Assembly: GCA_963844325.1 (NCBI GenBank)
Contig: CAWJNV010000002.1
Coordinates: forward strand, 6,014,001 to 6,078,000
Direction of reading: 5' to 3'
Source of the DNA: CADCTQ01 sp963844325
GTDB lineage: Bacteria; Bacteroidota; Bacteroidia; Cytophagales; 172606-1
Length of the DNA stretch: 64,000 nucleotides
Made by a program: the position numbers and the translations under genes
The notes under the pieces: model-generated
The model's input: the letters and a program-made list of their open reading frames with translations, nothing else
Databases searched by the model: none
Told to the model about the DNA's origin: nothing
In this document: piece by piece, positions 10,264 through 17,997 of the stretch
Numbering within the stretch: the first letter of the stretch is position 1
How the letters are laid out: each line of letters opens with the position of its first letter

Positions 10264-11505
10264 CTACGGAACAATTACTTTCCCCGTAACGACTGTGCCG
10301 GCGCTTCGGGCGCGGAGGTAGTACAGGCCGGGGGGCAAGGCCGCTGCCAGCGTGAGGGTAGCCCGGTAGGGTTCGGCCGCAACCGAGTAGCGGGCCGCGT
10401 CAAGCGGCACGCCCAGGGCGTTGAGCAACTGGAAGGCCGGCGTTTCCGCCTGGGTGTGGTTGATGGACAAGTGGTTGCCGTGCAGTGGCACCGGGCTGAT
10501 CGTCATTTGCAGTATCCCGCCCACGCCTACCCGTACGGCTACCGCCTTGCTGGCCTCGGCGTGGCCGTCGGTATCGGTCTGGCGGATGCGGTAATAGACC
10601 GTGCCGAACGGGGGGGTGTCGTCGTATTCGCGGTAGGCCACCGGGCCGGTGGTGTTGCCGGCGCCGTCGAGCCGCAGGATTTCCGTGAACTGCGCCCCGT
10701 CAGTAGATCTTTCCACGGCGAAATACGCGTTGTTGGTTTCGCTCACGGTCGTCCAGGCCAGGGCCACGCGGGGCTTGCCGCCGCTGCCCTCGTCCTCCTG
10801 CACGGTTGCCGAGAAGCTGGCAAACTCTACCGGCAGCATCAGGGCGCAGAAATTGGCCGGGTTGCCGACGTTGGTCGCGCTGTTGTTGTTGGTACAGTTG
10901 ATGCACCAGTTCAGGTTGGCGTCATTGATGAAGTTGGGCGTGCCGTTGGTGGAAGTAAAATTATCTGTACACTGGCTGCCCACCGTCACGCACCCTTTCA
11001 GGAACAGGGAACCGTTCACCGGATCGGGGTTGGCAGCCGTGCCGGTGGGTCCTGCCATCATCACGGAGCCGTTGTTTTTCACGCAACTGCCGCCATCCAC
11101 GTACACCAGGGCGCCGCCTTCAATGACCAACCTGCCGCTGGCGTTAACGACCATGTTGCCCGTTACCCGCAGGGTCAGGTTTTGCAGCACCCGCAACACG
11201 GTCGGGTCGCTCCCGTTGCCGTTGTCCACGGTAAGCGTAGCAACGGTGGCATTCACGTTTAGGACCACGTCGTGCTTGTTGGAGATGGTTACGTTGTCGT
11301 TGGGACCAGGGATGTTGACGCCAACCATCGGCAGCGGCGCCGGGCTGGGACAGGTGCTGCTCCAGGTGCAGGGGTCGTTCCAGTTCCCGCCTTGTACGGA
11401 CATAAAGCCTAAGTTCGCTTTGGCGGTGGTTGCCCAAAGACCCAAGAAGAAGAGTATAGTGCAGAAGCGGCGGCAGGCGGAAACTAGCTGGTTTACATCG
11501 TTCAT
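10264..11505 (-). CDS. T9SS type A sorting-domain secreted protein
   Basis: A 413-aa exported protein. A hydrophobic signal segment (TILFFLGLWATTAKA) lies at about residues 15-30 after a basic start. The N-terminal half (about 40-215) is a repetitive beta-rich region opening with GGNWNDPCTWSST, of the kind seen in Bacteroidota 'G8/parallel beta-helix' surface proteins, with several Cys pairs. LPVEFASFSATV near residue 225 opens an FN3-like domain containing WTTVSETNNAYFAVERSTDG, which commonly precedes a T9SS C-terminal sorting domain. The last ~80 residues (ISPVPLHGNHLSIN through GLYYLRARSAG) are that domain. The likely fate is secretion across the outer membrane and surface attachment. Its ligand is unknown. 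Confidence 0.88.
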   Translation of the reverse strand: MNDVNQLVSACRRFCTILFFLGLWATTAKANLGFMSVQGGNWNDPCTWSSTCPSPAPLPMVGVNIPGPNDNVTISNKHDVVLNVNATVATLTVDNGNGSDPTVLRVLQNLTLRVTGNMVVNASGRLVIEGGALVYVDGGSCVKNNGSVMMAGPTGTAANPDPVNGSLFLKGCVTVGSQCTDNFTSTNGTPNFINDANLNWCINCTNNNSATNVGNPANFCALMLPVEFASFSATVQEDEGSGGKPRVALAWTTVSETNNAYFAVERSTDGAQFTEILRLDGAGNTTGPVAYREYDDTPPFGTVYYRIRQTDTDGHAEASKAVAVRVGVGGILQMTISPVPLHGNHLSINHTQAETPAFQLLNALGVPLDAARYSVAAEPYRATLTLAAALPPGLYYLRARSAGTVVTGKVIVP

Positions 11506-11959
11506 AGGTTCATTGGGCAGATTGGTCGACGGATAACGGCGTTTGGTCGTCAGTGCCCGTTAATGCCGTGATTCACAAAAAAGTAACAGGCAGGGGCAAA
11601 TGGGAGAGTGCTAAGGACTTGGACCGGAGCGCGCCGGACCAGGGCTTTATCCCATCCTGAATGTCCCGCCCGGGCACCACCCCACCCGCACTGCCAGTAA
11701 CCCCCGTCCCCCTCCTTTTCCTTTTCTCTCGTTCCTGCTGGCCCGTACCGGAGCCTTGCCAGAATTCCTTCCCGGCCCTCCTTGCGGTCTGCCTCCTTCC
11801 GGTCTCCCGTCTCCGTTCTTTAGTATCTTTGCGCCCGGATGTCGCGCGAAGTCGAAGAGGCATCCTGCATGCGCAACCGGGCCGGTCCATCCGTTCGGCG
11901 GGCACCGGCGCTGCGCACCATGACCAATTGTCAATTTTCAATTGTCAATTTACGATGCC
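11506..11959. other. Divergent intergenic region with family A repeat and simple repeats
   Basis: The 454 bases between the T9SS gene (minus) and the first histidine kinase (plus) hold a single-armed family A element at about 11700-11820 (polypyrimidine CCTCCTTTTCC, then CCGGTCTCCCGTCTCC), a -7 box at 11824, and an AATTGTCAATTTTCAATTG repeat at 11926-11951 just before the kinase ATG. No coding sequence is supported here. Confidence 0.6.
11824..11831 (+). promoter_or_regulatory. Bacteroidota -7 promoter element (TATCTTTG)
   Basis: TATCTTTG matches the Bacteroidota -7 consensus TAnnTTTG exactly and faces the histidine kinase gene, about 130 bases upstream of its ATG. No convincing -33 TTG was seen at the expected distance. 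Confidence 0.5.
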
Positions 11960-14917
11960 ATGAATGAGACTCCCCCTTTTGGCGCCCTGCGTGCGTATGC
12001 CGGCTTCCTGCTCGACCACCACCTGGACGAGCTCGCCACCCGTTACCTGCGGCGGCTGCGGACCAAACACGCATCCTTGCTGGCCCGCCTGGCGCACCCG
12101 TCCGAAGCGGACGCGCAGGCCTGGGCCCGCGGGGTGGTGGGCGACTTCGTGCGGATGGCAGCAGCCGGCAACACCCCGCCCGGCGTCCCGGGGCAGGCCC
12201 CGGATCGGGAGGCGTTGCGGGGGACCGACGGAGTAGAGGCATTCGCCGCCTGCCGGCCGGTGCTGGTGCAGTTTTTACCCCGCTACACCACTGACCCGGA
12301 CCAACTGGTGGCGCTGGTGGAGGAACTGGACGAATGGCACGGCAACCCGCCGCCGTACGCCCCGGCCGGCCGCGCCGAAAACGGGCGGGAGCCGTTGCCC
12401 GGGGAGTCCGCGCCCCTCCCACCGGGACGCAGCGGCGCGGAAAACGGCCTGGGGGGCCAAAGCCTCTACGAAACCCTCGACGCCCACCTGGTGCAGAAAA
12501 TCGTGGACACGGTGCCCGCCCTGCTCTACATCATGGAAATGCCGTCGGCCAAAACCCTCTTCATCAACGTGCAGGTCCGGTCGCTGCTGGGCTTCTCGCC
12601 CGAAGAGATGGTTGCCATGGGAGCCGATAACATCGCCTGGCTCATTCACCCGGAAGACCAGGCAGCCGTGGCGGCGCACCACCGGGCCCTGAGCGCCGCC
12701 GCCGACGGCCAGGTGCTGGAAATCGAATACCGCATCCGCCACCGCGACGGCGCGTGGCGCTGGTTCCGCAGCTTCGAAACGGTGTTCCGGCGCGATCCGC
12801 AGGGCGTGGTCCGGCAACTGCTGGGCAACGCCCTCGACGTGTCGGGCCGGAAAGAAGCCCGTGACGCCCTCGGGCGGGCCAACCACCAACTCCAGGCCAA
12901 CTACACCGAACTGGAACAGACCCAGGCGGCGCTCCGCGAGTGGAACGCCGGCCTCGACCAGCGGGTGAAAGACCGGACCCTCGAACTGAAGGAGGCCAAC
13001 CAGCAGATTGCCCGGCTGCTGGGCCGCGAACGGCACGTGCGGGCCGAAGCCGAACGGCAGAAGGAGCGGCTTAACACCATCTTCATGCAGTCGCCGGCGC
13101 TGATCTCCATCGTGCGGGGCCCCCAGTTCCGCTACGAAATGGCCAACCCGCCGTACCTCCGGGCCGTGGGGGCCACCGGCTCCCTCGAAGGCAAAACGGT
13201 GCGGGAAGTTATCCGCGACCTCGACCCGTCGGTGTGGGACGTGCTGGACGGCGTGTACACCACGGGCCAGCGGTTCGTGGGCAACGAATTTCCCATCACC
13301 GCCGACTGGCAAGGGGACGGCCGGCCGTACCCGCGGTACTTCAACCTGGTGTACGAACCCCTGCGTGATCCGGTTGAAAAGGTAACCGGCATCATTACCT
13401 TCGGCTACGAGGTCACCGACCAGGTGCTGGCCCGCCGCGCCGTGGAGGAAAGCGAACGGCGCATCCGCCGCATCCTCGACGGCATTCCCGAGATCATCTG
13501 GACGGCCGACCCCGCCGGGATCAACACGTTTTTCAACAAAACCTGGTACGAATACGCCGGGGAGGCGCCCGGCGACGAGGTGCAGGCCATCTCGCCGCTG
13601 CTCATCCACCCCCACGACTTTGACCTGACGCGCCGCAAGTGGCAGCTCTCCCTCGACACGGGCGTGCCCTTCGAGAACGAGTACCGGCTGCGCAAAACGC
13701 CCGGGGGCGAATACCGCTGGGTGCTGGCCCGGGCCCTGCCCCTGCACAATGAGGCGGGCCAGGTCACCGAATGGATCGGCACGGCCACCGACATCCACGA
13801 CCAGCGGGTAGCCCTCGAAAAGCTGGCCGAAACGCGGCGGCAGTTCCAGTTCCTGGCCGACATGATCCCGCACCTGGTGTGGCGCACCGACGCCGAGGGC
13901 AACCACGATTACTTCAACCAGCGGTGGTACGCATTTACGGGCCTCACCTACGAAGAAACCAAGGACAGGGGCTGGTCGCTGGTGCTGCACCCCGACGACT
14001 ACGGGCGGACCCTGGAAATCTGGCACAAATCCCTGCGCGACGGCACGCCCTACGAAGTGGAATACCGCTTCCGCAAGGCCGACGGTACCTACCGCTGGTT
14101 CCTGGGGCGGGCCCTGCCCCTGCTTGACGAGGCGGGCCGGGTACTCAAGTGGTTCGGCACCTGCACCGACATCCACGACCAGCGCCTTTTCGTGGAAGAA
14201 CTGACCTCCACCAAACGGCAGCTGGAAACCAAAAACGAGGAGCTGACCCGCGTGAACGTGGACCTGGACAACTTCGTGTACACGGCCTCCCACGACCTGC
14301 GGTCGCCGATCAACAACCTGGAAGGCTTGCAGAAAGTGTTGCAGAAGCGCCTCAAGGACCAGGTGGCCGATACCGAACAGGAACTGCTGGACCTGATGAG
14401 CAACTCGATCCGCAAGCTCAACACCACCATCCGGGAACTGACCGAAATTGTGAAAGTGCAGAAAGAACTATCCCAGGAGCGCGAACCGGTTGACTACCGC
14501 CAGGTGTTCGAAGACGTAACCACCGACCTGGCCGGTCCCATTGCCGAAGCCGGCGCCGTGCTGGAGGCATGTTTTGACGTGAAAGAAATATACTACCCGC
14601 GCAAACATTTGCGCAGCATCTTGTTAAATTTGCTTTCTAATGCCGTCAAGTACCGCTCCCCCGACCGGCCTTTGCGCATCACCGTCGGAACCCGGCTGAA
14701 CAACCAGCGGCCCGTGCTGTTTGTGACCGACAACGGCCTGGGCATCGAGGAGGGCAAGCAAGACCGGATCTTCGACATGTTCAGGCGGTTGCACACGCAC
14801 GTGGAAGGGAGTGGAATCGGGCTGTACATGGTCAAACGGATCGTGGAAAACAATGGAGGCCGTATTACCGTTGAGAGTCGAAAAGAATCAGGCAGCACTT
14901 TCACGGTGTACTTTTAG
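11960..14917 (+). CDS. Multi-PAS hybrid-type sensor histidine kinase (no receiver domain)
   Basis: A 985-aa probably soluble sensor kinase with no clear TM helix. ATG 11960 is preferred to an upstream TTG inside a repeat. Residues about 10-140 form a helical N-terminal domain (LDHHLDELATRYLRRLR) resembling RsbRD-type sensor N-termini. Four PAS domains follow at roughly 180-300, 374-490, 505-615 and 632-745, with a coiled coil at about 296-375. The HisKA domain carries the phospho-acceptor His778 in ASHDLRSPINNL. The HATPase domain has an N-box LLNLLSNAVKY, DNGLGIEEG and GSGIGLYMVKRI. Only 8 bases separate it from the response regulator downstream, so the two probably form a two-component pair. 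Confidence 0.93.
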   Translation: MNETPPFGALRAYAGFLLDHHLDELATRYLRRLRTKHASLLARLAHPSEADAQAWARGVVGDFVRMAAAGNTPPGVPGQAPDREALRGTDGVEAFAACRPVLVQFLPRYTTDPDQLVALVEELDEWHGNPPPYAPAGRAENGREPLPGESAPLPPGRSGAENGLGGQSLYETLDAHLVQKIVDTVPALLYIMEMPSAKTLFINVQVRSLLGFSPEEMVAMGADNIAWLIHPEDQAAVAAHHRALSAAADGQVLEIEYRIRHRDGAWRWFRSFETVFRRDPQGVVRQLLGNALDVSGRKEARDALGRANHQLQANYTELEQTQAALREWNAGLDQRVKDRTLELKEANQQIARLLGRERHVRAEAERQKERLNTIFMQSPALISIVRGPQFRYEMANPPYLRAVGATGSLEGKTVREVIRDLDPSVWDVLDGVYTTGQRFVGNEFPITADWQGDGRPYPRYFNLVYEPLRDPVEKVTGIITFGYEVTDQVLARRAVEESERRIRRILDGIPEIIWTADPAGINTFFNKTWYEYAGEAPGDEVQAISPLLIHPHDFDLTRRKWQLSLDTGVPFENEYRLRKTPGGEYRWVLARALPLHNEAGQVTEWIGTATDIHDQRVALEKLAETRRQFQFLADMIPHLVWRTDAEGNHDYFNQRWYAFTGLTYEETKDRGWSLVLHPDDYGRTLEIWHKSLRDGTPYEVEYRFRKADGTYRWFLGRALPLLDEAGRVLKWFGTCTDIHDQRLFVEELTSTKRQLETKNEELTRVNVDLDNFVYTASHDLRSPINNLEGLQKVLQKRLKDQVADTEQELLDLMSNSIRKLNTTIRELTEIVKVQKELSQEREPVDYRQVFEDVTTDLAGPIAEAGAVLEACFDVKEIYYPRKHLRSILLNLLSNAVKYRSPDRPLRITVGTRLNNQRPVLFVTDNGLGIEEGKQDRIFDMFRRLHTHVEGSGIGLYMVKRIVENNGGRITVESRKESGSTFTVYF

Positions 14918-14925
14918 TTCTTTAT

Positions 14926-15324
14926 ATGAAGAAAATACCAAGCATACTGTTAGTGGACGATGACCCGGCCAGCAATTACCTGGCAAAGCTTTTACTGCTG
15001 GAAATTGATCCGGAGTTTGACATCCACGTGCGCTATCACGGCCAGGAAGCCCTGGAATACATCAAAGCTGCCGACGGGGAAATTGTGGCGCCCAACCTGA
15101 TCTTCCTCGACCTGAATATGCCGGTGATGGACGGGTTTGAGTTCCTGGAGCACTTTACCCGGCTGCCGGCCTCGGAAAGCACTTCCATCGTGCTGCTCAC
15201 TTCTTCGGCGTACCCCAAAGACATCGAACGAGCCAAGGCCTACAACATTACGCACTTCATCAACAAGCCCCTCACGGAAGAACAACTCCGCGAAGTACTC
15301 GCCAACGTGCCGCTCTACCGCTAG
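14926..15324 (+). CDS. Single-domain response regulator (CheY-like)
   Basis: A 132-aa receiver domain alone, with no DNA-binding output. The acidic pair DDD follows ILLV near residue 9, the phospho-acceptor Asp lies in LIFLDLNMPVMDG (about residue 63), the conserved Thr/Ser in VLLTSSAYP (about 93), and the Lys in FINKPL (about 113). It is co-transcribed with the PAS kinase directly upstream (8-base gap), its likely phosphodonor. Such regulators in Bacteroidota usually act by protein-protein contact or as phosphorelay shuttles. No chemotaxis gene is adjacent. Confidence 0.93.
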   Translation: MKKIPSILLVDDDPASNYLAKLLLLEIDPEFDIHVRYHGQEALEYIKAADGEIVAPNLIFLDLNMPVMDGFEFLEHFTRLPASESTSIVLLTSSAYPKDIERAKAYNITHFINKPLTEEQLREVLANVPLYR

Positions 15325-15352
15325 GGTAACGGGCAGTAAATAGCCATTGGTT

Positions 15353-15433
15353 AGTAGTCAATGGTCATTGGGTGCGTGTAAGTCATCGTATCCGGTTGAC
15401 CGGTGACTACTGTACCAATGACCATTGACTACT
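15353..15433. repeat. Family B palindrome (perfect 19-bp arms)
   Basis: Arms 15353-15371 (AGTAGTCAATGGTCATTGG) and 15415-15433 are exact reverse complements about 43 bases apart. Further TGACCCATGAC phrases run on to about 15468. The element sits directly after the response regulator stop. Confidence 0.8.
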
Positions 15434-15469
15434 GACCCATGACAATGAATACTGACCCATGACGATTGC

Positions 15470-15667
15470 TCAGCCCAGCGCGGCCGTGAAGCCGTACAGG
15501 AAATTGACCATCTCCACGTACTGGGAACGGGAACGGGCCTCAGACGGGCCGTCGGTTTCGGACTGGGACGAAGTGGCAGCGGCGGAAAAATCTTCGGCGC
15601 CGGCAGACAGGGCAGGAATGTTTTCGGAACGGGTCGGGTTGCCGCAACGGAGTAGCCATTTATCCAT
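15470..15667 (-). CDS. Small hypothetical protein (65 aa)
   Basis: A 65-aa ORF on the minus strand that begins MDKWLLRCGNPTRSE and ends YVEMVNFLYGFTAALG. It fits the space between the family B repeat and a divergent promoter region, and AT-rich sequence just upstream of the ATG is compatible with a promoter. The middle is Ser/Ala/Glu-rich and low in complexity; the hydrophobic ends look like real protein. I recognise no family. It could be a chance ORF. Confidence 0.4.
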   Translation of the reverse strand: MDKWLLRCGNPTRSENIPALSAGAEDFSAAATSSQSETDGPSEARSRSQYVEMVNFLYGFTAALG

Positions 15668-15777
15668 AAATAATTCAATTTAGGAATACATACGAGGGTG
15701 GCCCCGAAAAGGATGTGCCGGAAACGGGTCCGGCCGCGCAAACTTTTACATTGGGGGCCAGTACAAGGAATATAACG

Positions 15778-15785
15778 TATTTTTG
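15778..15785 (+). promoter_or_regulatory. Bacteroidota -7 promoter element (TATTTTTG)
   Basis: TATTTTTG matches TAnnTTTG and lies 45 bases before the ATG of the 104-aa helical protein. No well-spaced -33 element is obvious. Confidence 0.5.
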
Positions 15786-15829
15786 TCCCCCGCGCCCCAA
15801 CTTTTTCCCGGCCCCGCCGCCCCTGGTAT

Positions 15830-16144
15830 ATGGACGACGCACTCGATAAACTGCAAAAGATCCGGAATGAGGTGAATGCCCTCATTCCCTCCGACGAAAA
15901 CGCCCACCGGCTGGAGCTTTCCATCCGCGAGGCGATCCGCCTGATCCGCAAAGCGGAAAAAATTGACAAAGCGTTCCGGGAGAAGTGCGTCCAGGACCTG
16001 GATTACGAGATCACCCACTACCTGCACCAGAACTACCGCAAGGCCGTTACCAAAGGGGAAAAAAACATTGAATTCAACCGGGCCCGCCAGGGCGCCGTGC
16101 TGGCCATCAACCGCACCATTCACCGCATGCTCAACGGGAAGTAG
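15830..16144 (+). CDS. Small helical hypothetical protein (104 aa)
   Basis: A 104-aa charged, almost all-helical protein (MDDALDKLQKIRNEVNALI at the start, INRTIHRMLNGK at the end) with no signal peptide or TM segment, so cytoplasmic. It has its own -7 box at 15778 and stands alone, divergent from the small minus-strand ORF and convergent with a response regulator. Heptad-like spacing of hydrophobics suggests a helical bundle or dimer. No family was recognised. Confidence 0.7.
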   Translation: MDDALDKLQKIRNEVNALIPSDENAHRLELSIREAIRLIRKAEKIDKAFREKCVQDLDYEITHYLHQNYRKAVTKGEKNIEFNRARQGAVLAINRTIHRMLNGK

Positions 16145-16233
16145 AGACTTGTCATTAGGCATTGGTCATTAGTTTGTCCATGCCCGTGGCAGCCGCATTC
16201 CCGGTCCTTTGCCCATTGACTAATGTCTGTTAA
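16145..16233. repeat. Family B phrase element between convergent genes
   Basis: Left arm phrases TCATTAGGCATTGGTCATTAG and right arm phrases CCCATTGACTAATG and TAACTAATGACTATTG face each other across a GC-rich spacer. The right arm runs into the stop codon of the minus-strand response regulator. Confidence 0.65.
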
Positions 16234-16680
16234 CTAATGACTATTGTCTATTGCATCCAGCAGGGCGGATACCTTTTGCTCGTCGAGGGGTTTTTCGAGG
16301 TAGCCCTTGATGGTGAGTTTCTCGGCGCGGGCGGCGTCGGTTTCGTGGGTGCAACTGGTGAGCATCACCACGGCGTTGCGCCGCAGGTATTCCCGGTCGG
16401 CGTGCTCCAGTTCGTCCAGCAGTTCCCAGCCGTTCATCACCGGCATGTTCACGTCCACCAGCACCAGGTCCTGCCCGCCCGGTTCGCTGCCCTCTCCCCC
16501 GGCGCGTTGCGTGGTAAAATAATCGAGGGCCTGGCGGCCGTTGCTGAGTACCACAATTTCATCGGTAAGTGAAAGTTCTTCCAGCAGGCACTGGTGCAAA
16601 AAGTTGCTGGCGCGGTTGTCGTCTACCAGTACCACCCGGCGAAATTTGCGGTTCTCATTTTTTGAAATGTTCATGCTCAA
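16234..16680 (-). CDS. Single-domain response regulator (CheY-like)
   Basis: A 148-aa receiver-only protein. After a short basic N-terminus come the acidic pair in VVLVDDNRASN, the phospho-acceptor Asp in LVLVDVNMPVMNG, Thr in VVMLTSCTHE, and Lys in GYLEKPLDEQ. An insertion between beta3 and alpha3 (RAGGEGSEPGG) makes it slightly longer than usual. ATG at 16680 or at 16674 are both possible starts. It is a lone gene facing away from the STAS-like genes; its cognate kinase could be either PAS kinase in this block. Confidence 0.92.
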   Translation of the reverse strand: MSMNISKNENRKFRRVVLVDDNRASNFLHQCLLEELSLTDEIVVLSNGRQALDYFTTQRAGGEGSEPGGQDLVLVDVNMPVMNGWELLDELEHADREYLRRNAVVMLTSCTHETDAARAEKLTIKGYLEKPLDEQKVSALLDAIDNSH

Positions 16681-17002
16681 AAAAAATTAATTTAACACCC
16701 GGTCAAAACATACACCTCGCCTTCTTGCCACGATTGTCCGGCGCGAAACCGGCCAAAAACCGCTCCTTCCCCTCATGCCCCGCTCCACTTTACGGTAATC
16801 TTCACTTAAAAGTAAATATTTTAATCGGTTCCGCCCCGCGGTTTACCGAATTATTCCCAAAAATTACCTACCGGCCTCTTCCCGGGCCCCGGGGGCCGCT
16901 TACCTCGGCAAAACAATCCTGCGGGGGAGTGGTATTAAGCACGCTACCCTTCAGGCACTATTCCAACATTTCAAGTAACACTCTCTGTAAAAAGTAAAAT
17001 TT
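16681..17002. other. Divergent intergenic region, no gene seen
   Basis: About 320 bases between a minus-strand response regulator and the STAS-like gene. Both ends are AT-rich and probably hold the two promoters. The middle contains a GC palindrome (CCCGGGCCCCGGG, near 16879-16891). No coding sequence or family repeat was identified. Confidence 0.5.
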
Positions 17003-17419
17003 ATGTTAGTAACTACCCCTGTTTCCGACACCAAGTGGGCCCACATCCAGTACGTGGAAGAACACCTCGCCGTGGTCCTCAAATTCAAAGTTTCCTACGT
17101 TCCCATCGAAGTCTTTATAAGCGTACTCGGGGAAATCGAAACGTTTGCTTCCAAGGAAAAGGTAAGCAAAGTCGTGTTCGACAAGACCAACCTCACCGTG
17201 TTCCACCAGCCGTCCATGGAGTGGTACCACGTCGAGTGGAAAGAACGAATGCTGAAGAAAGGCGTGAAGTCGCACCGCAAAATTCTGCCCCAGGACCGCC
17301 TCTTCGTGGAAAGCGTGCGCATCGGCCGCGAAAAGATTCAGAAGAACAACCCGGGCTTCAGCTTCGCCAAATACGACATCCAGTACTGCAACAGCGTCGC
17401 CGAAGCGTTGAAGCGTTAA
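17003..17419 (+). CDS. STAS/SpoIIAA-like small cytoplasmic protein
   Basis: A 138-aa protein with an alternating beta/alpha pattern (LAVVLKFKVSYVPIEVFI, then KVSKVVFDKTNLTVFHQP) that resembles STAS/SpoIIAA-like domains. No signal or TM segment. It is followed within 100 bases by a second protein of similar size and fold pattern and then by a PAS kinase, so all three may be one transcription unit. The fold is inferred from the residue pattern; no conserved phospho-Ser motif could be pinned down. Confidence 0.65.
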   Translation: MLVTTPVSDTKWAHIQYVEEHLAVVLKFKVSYVPIEVFISVLGEIETFASKEKVSKVVFDKTNLTVFHQPSMEWYHVEWKERMLKKGVKSHRKILPQDRLFVESVRIGREKIQKNNPGFSFAKYDIQYCNSVAEALKR

Positions 17420-17515
17420 CCGGCCCCGGTTCCCCCATCGCCTGAAGTGCAACCCGATTCCCCGAGCCCGGCCCCGCCGGGCTTCCTTCCTTTCCACCCG
17501 AAACATTCCCGCTAC

Positions 17516-17941
17516 ATGCCGACCGAATGCATTGCCCGCAACAACTACTACGAAATTGCCTTCCAGCCCGCCAAAAATCGCGTGTACTTCACCATCACCG
17601 GCTTCTGGGGTGATCCTTCCGTGGTGCCGTTCTACCGGGCCGACTGGCAAAAAGTCCTGGCCCGGGTGCAACCGGGCTTTACGGTGCTGGCCGACGCCAC
17701 CCGCATGAAAACCCACCCCGCCCCCGTGCAGGCCCTCCACGAATTCATTCAAAGGCTGCTGCAACGGGAAGGCATGCGGCTGTCGGCCAAAGTGGTGGCC
17801 CACGACGACATGGCCGACCTCCAGTGCGACGCCATGCTCCGCCGGACGGGCCTGGAGGTAACCAAGTTTGCTTCCCGGGCCGAAGCCGAACAATGGCTGG
17901 ACGCCATGGAATTATGCCGGCCCGCCGTCCTTAACCCGTAA
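17516..17941 (+). CDS. STAS/SpoIIAA-like small cytoplasmic protein
   Basis: 141 aa if started at ATG 17516 (MPTECIARNNYYEIAFQ); an in-frame GTG at 17447 would add a Pro-rich tail that looks non-native. The pattern NRVYFTITGFW, FTVLADATRMKTHP, SAKVVAHDDMADLQ and a last helix with FASRAEAEQWLDAM fits the STAS-like fold found in Bacteroidota proteins beside PAS kinases. It ends 56 bases before the kinase at 17998. A role as a partner in that kinase's signalling is inferred from position. Confidence 0.7.
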   Translation: MPTECIARNNYYEIAFQPAKNRVYFTITGFWGDPSVVPFYRADWQKVLARVQPGFTVLADATRMKTHPAPVQALHEFIQRLLQREGMRLSAKVVAHDDMADLQCDAMLRRTGLEVTKFASRAEAEQWLDAMELCRPAVLNP

Positions 17942-17997
17942 CATTTTTTGAATTTAAATCACTTTATTTGTCCACGCTATTCCGTGACCAGATTGGT

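Noticed and set aside
12275..14293. Long open reading frame on the minus strand, 672 codons
   Set aside because: It is a shadow of the PAS kinase on the plus strand. High GC and codon bias open the antisense frame (rich in His, Gly, Val, Pro). No family motif. The same holds for the long minus-strand frames at 18028-20034, 4888-7215, 53735-55573 and 57750-59492.
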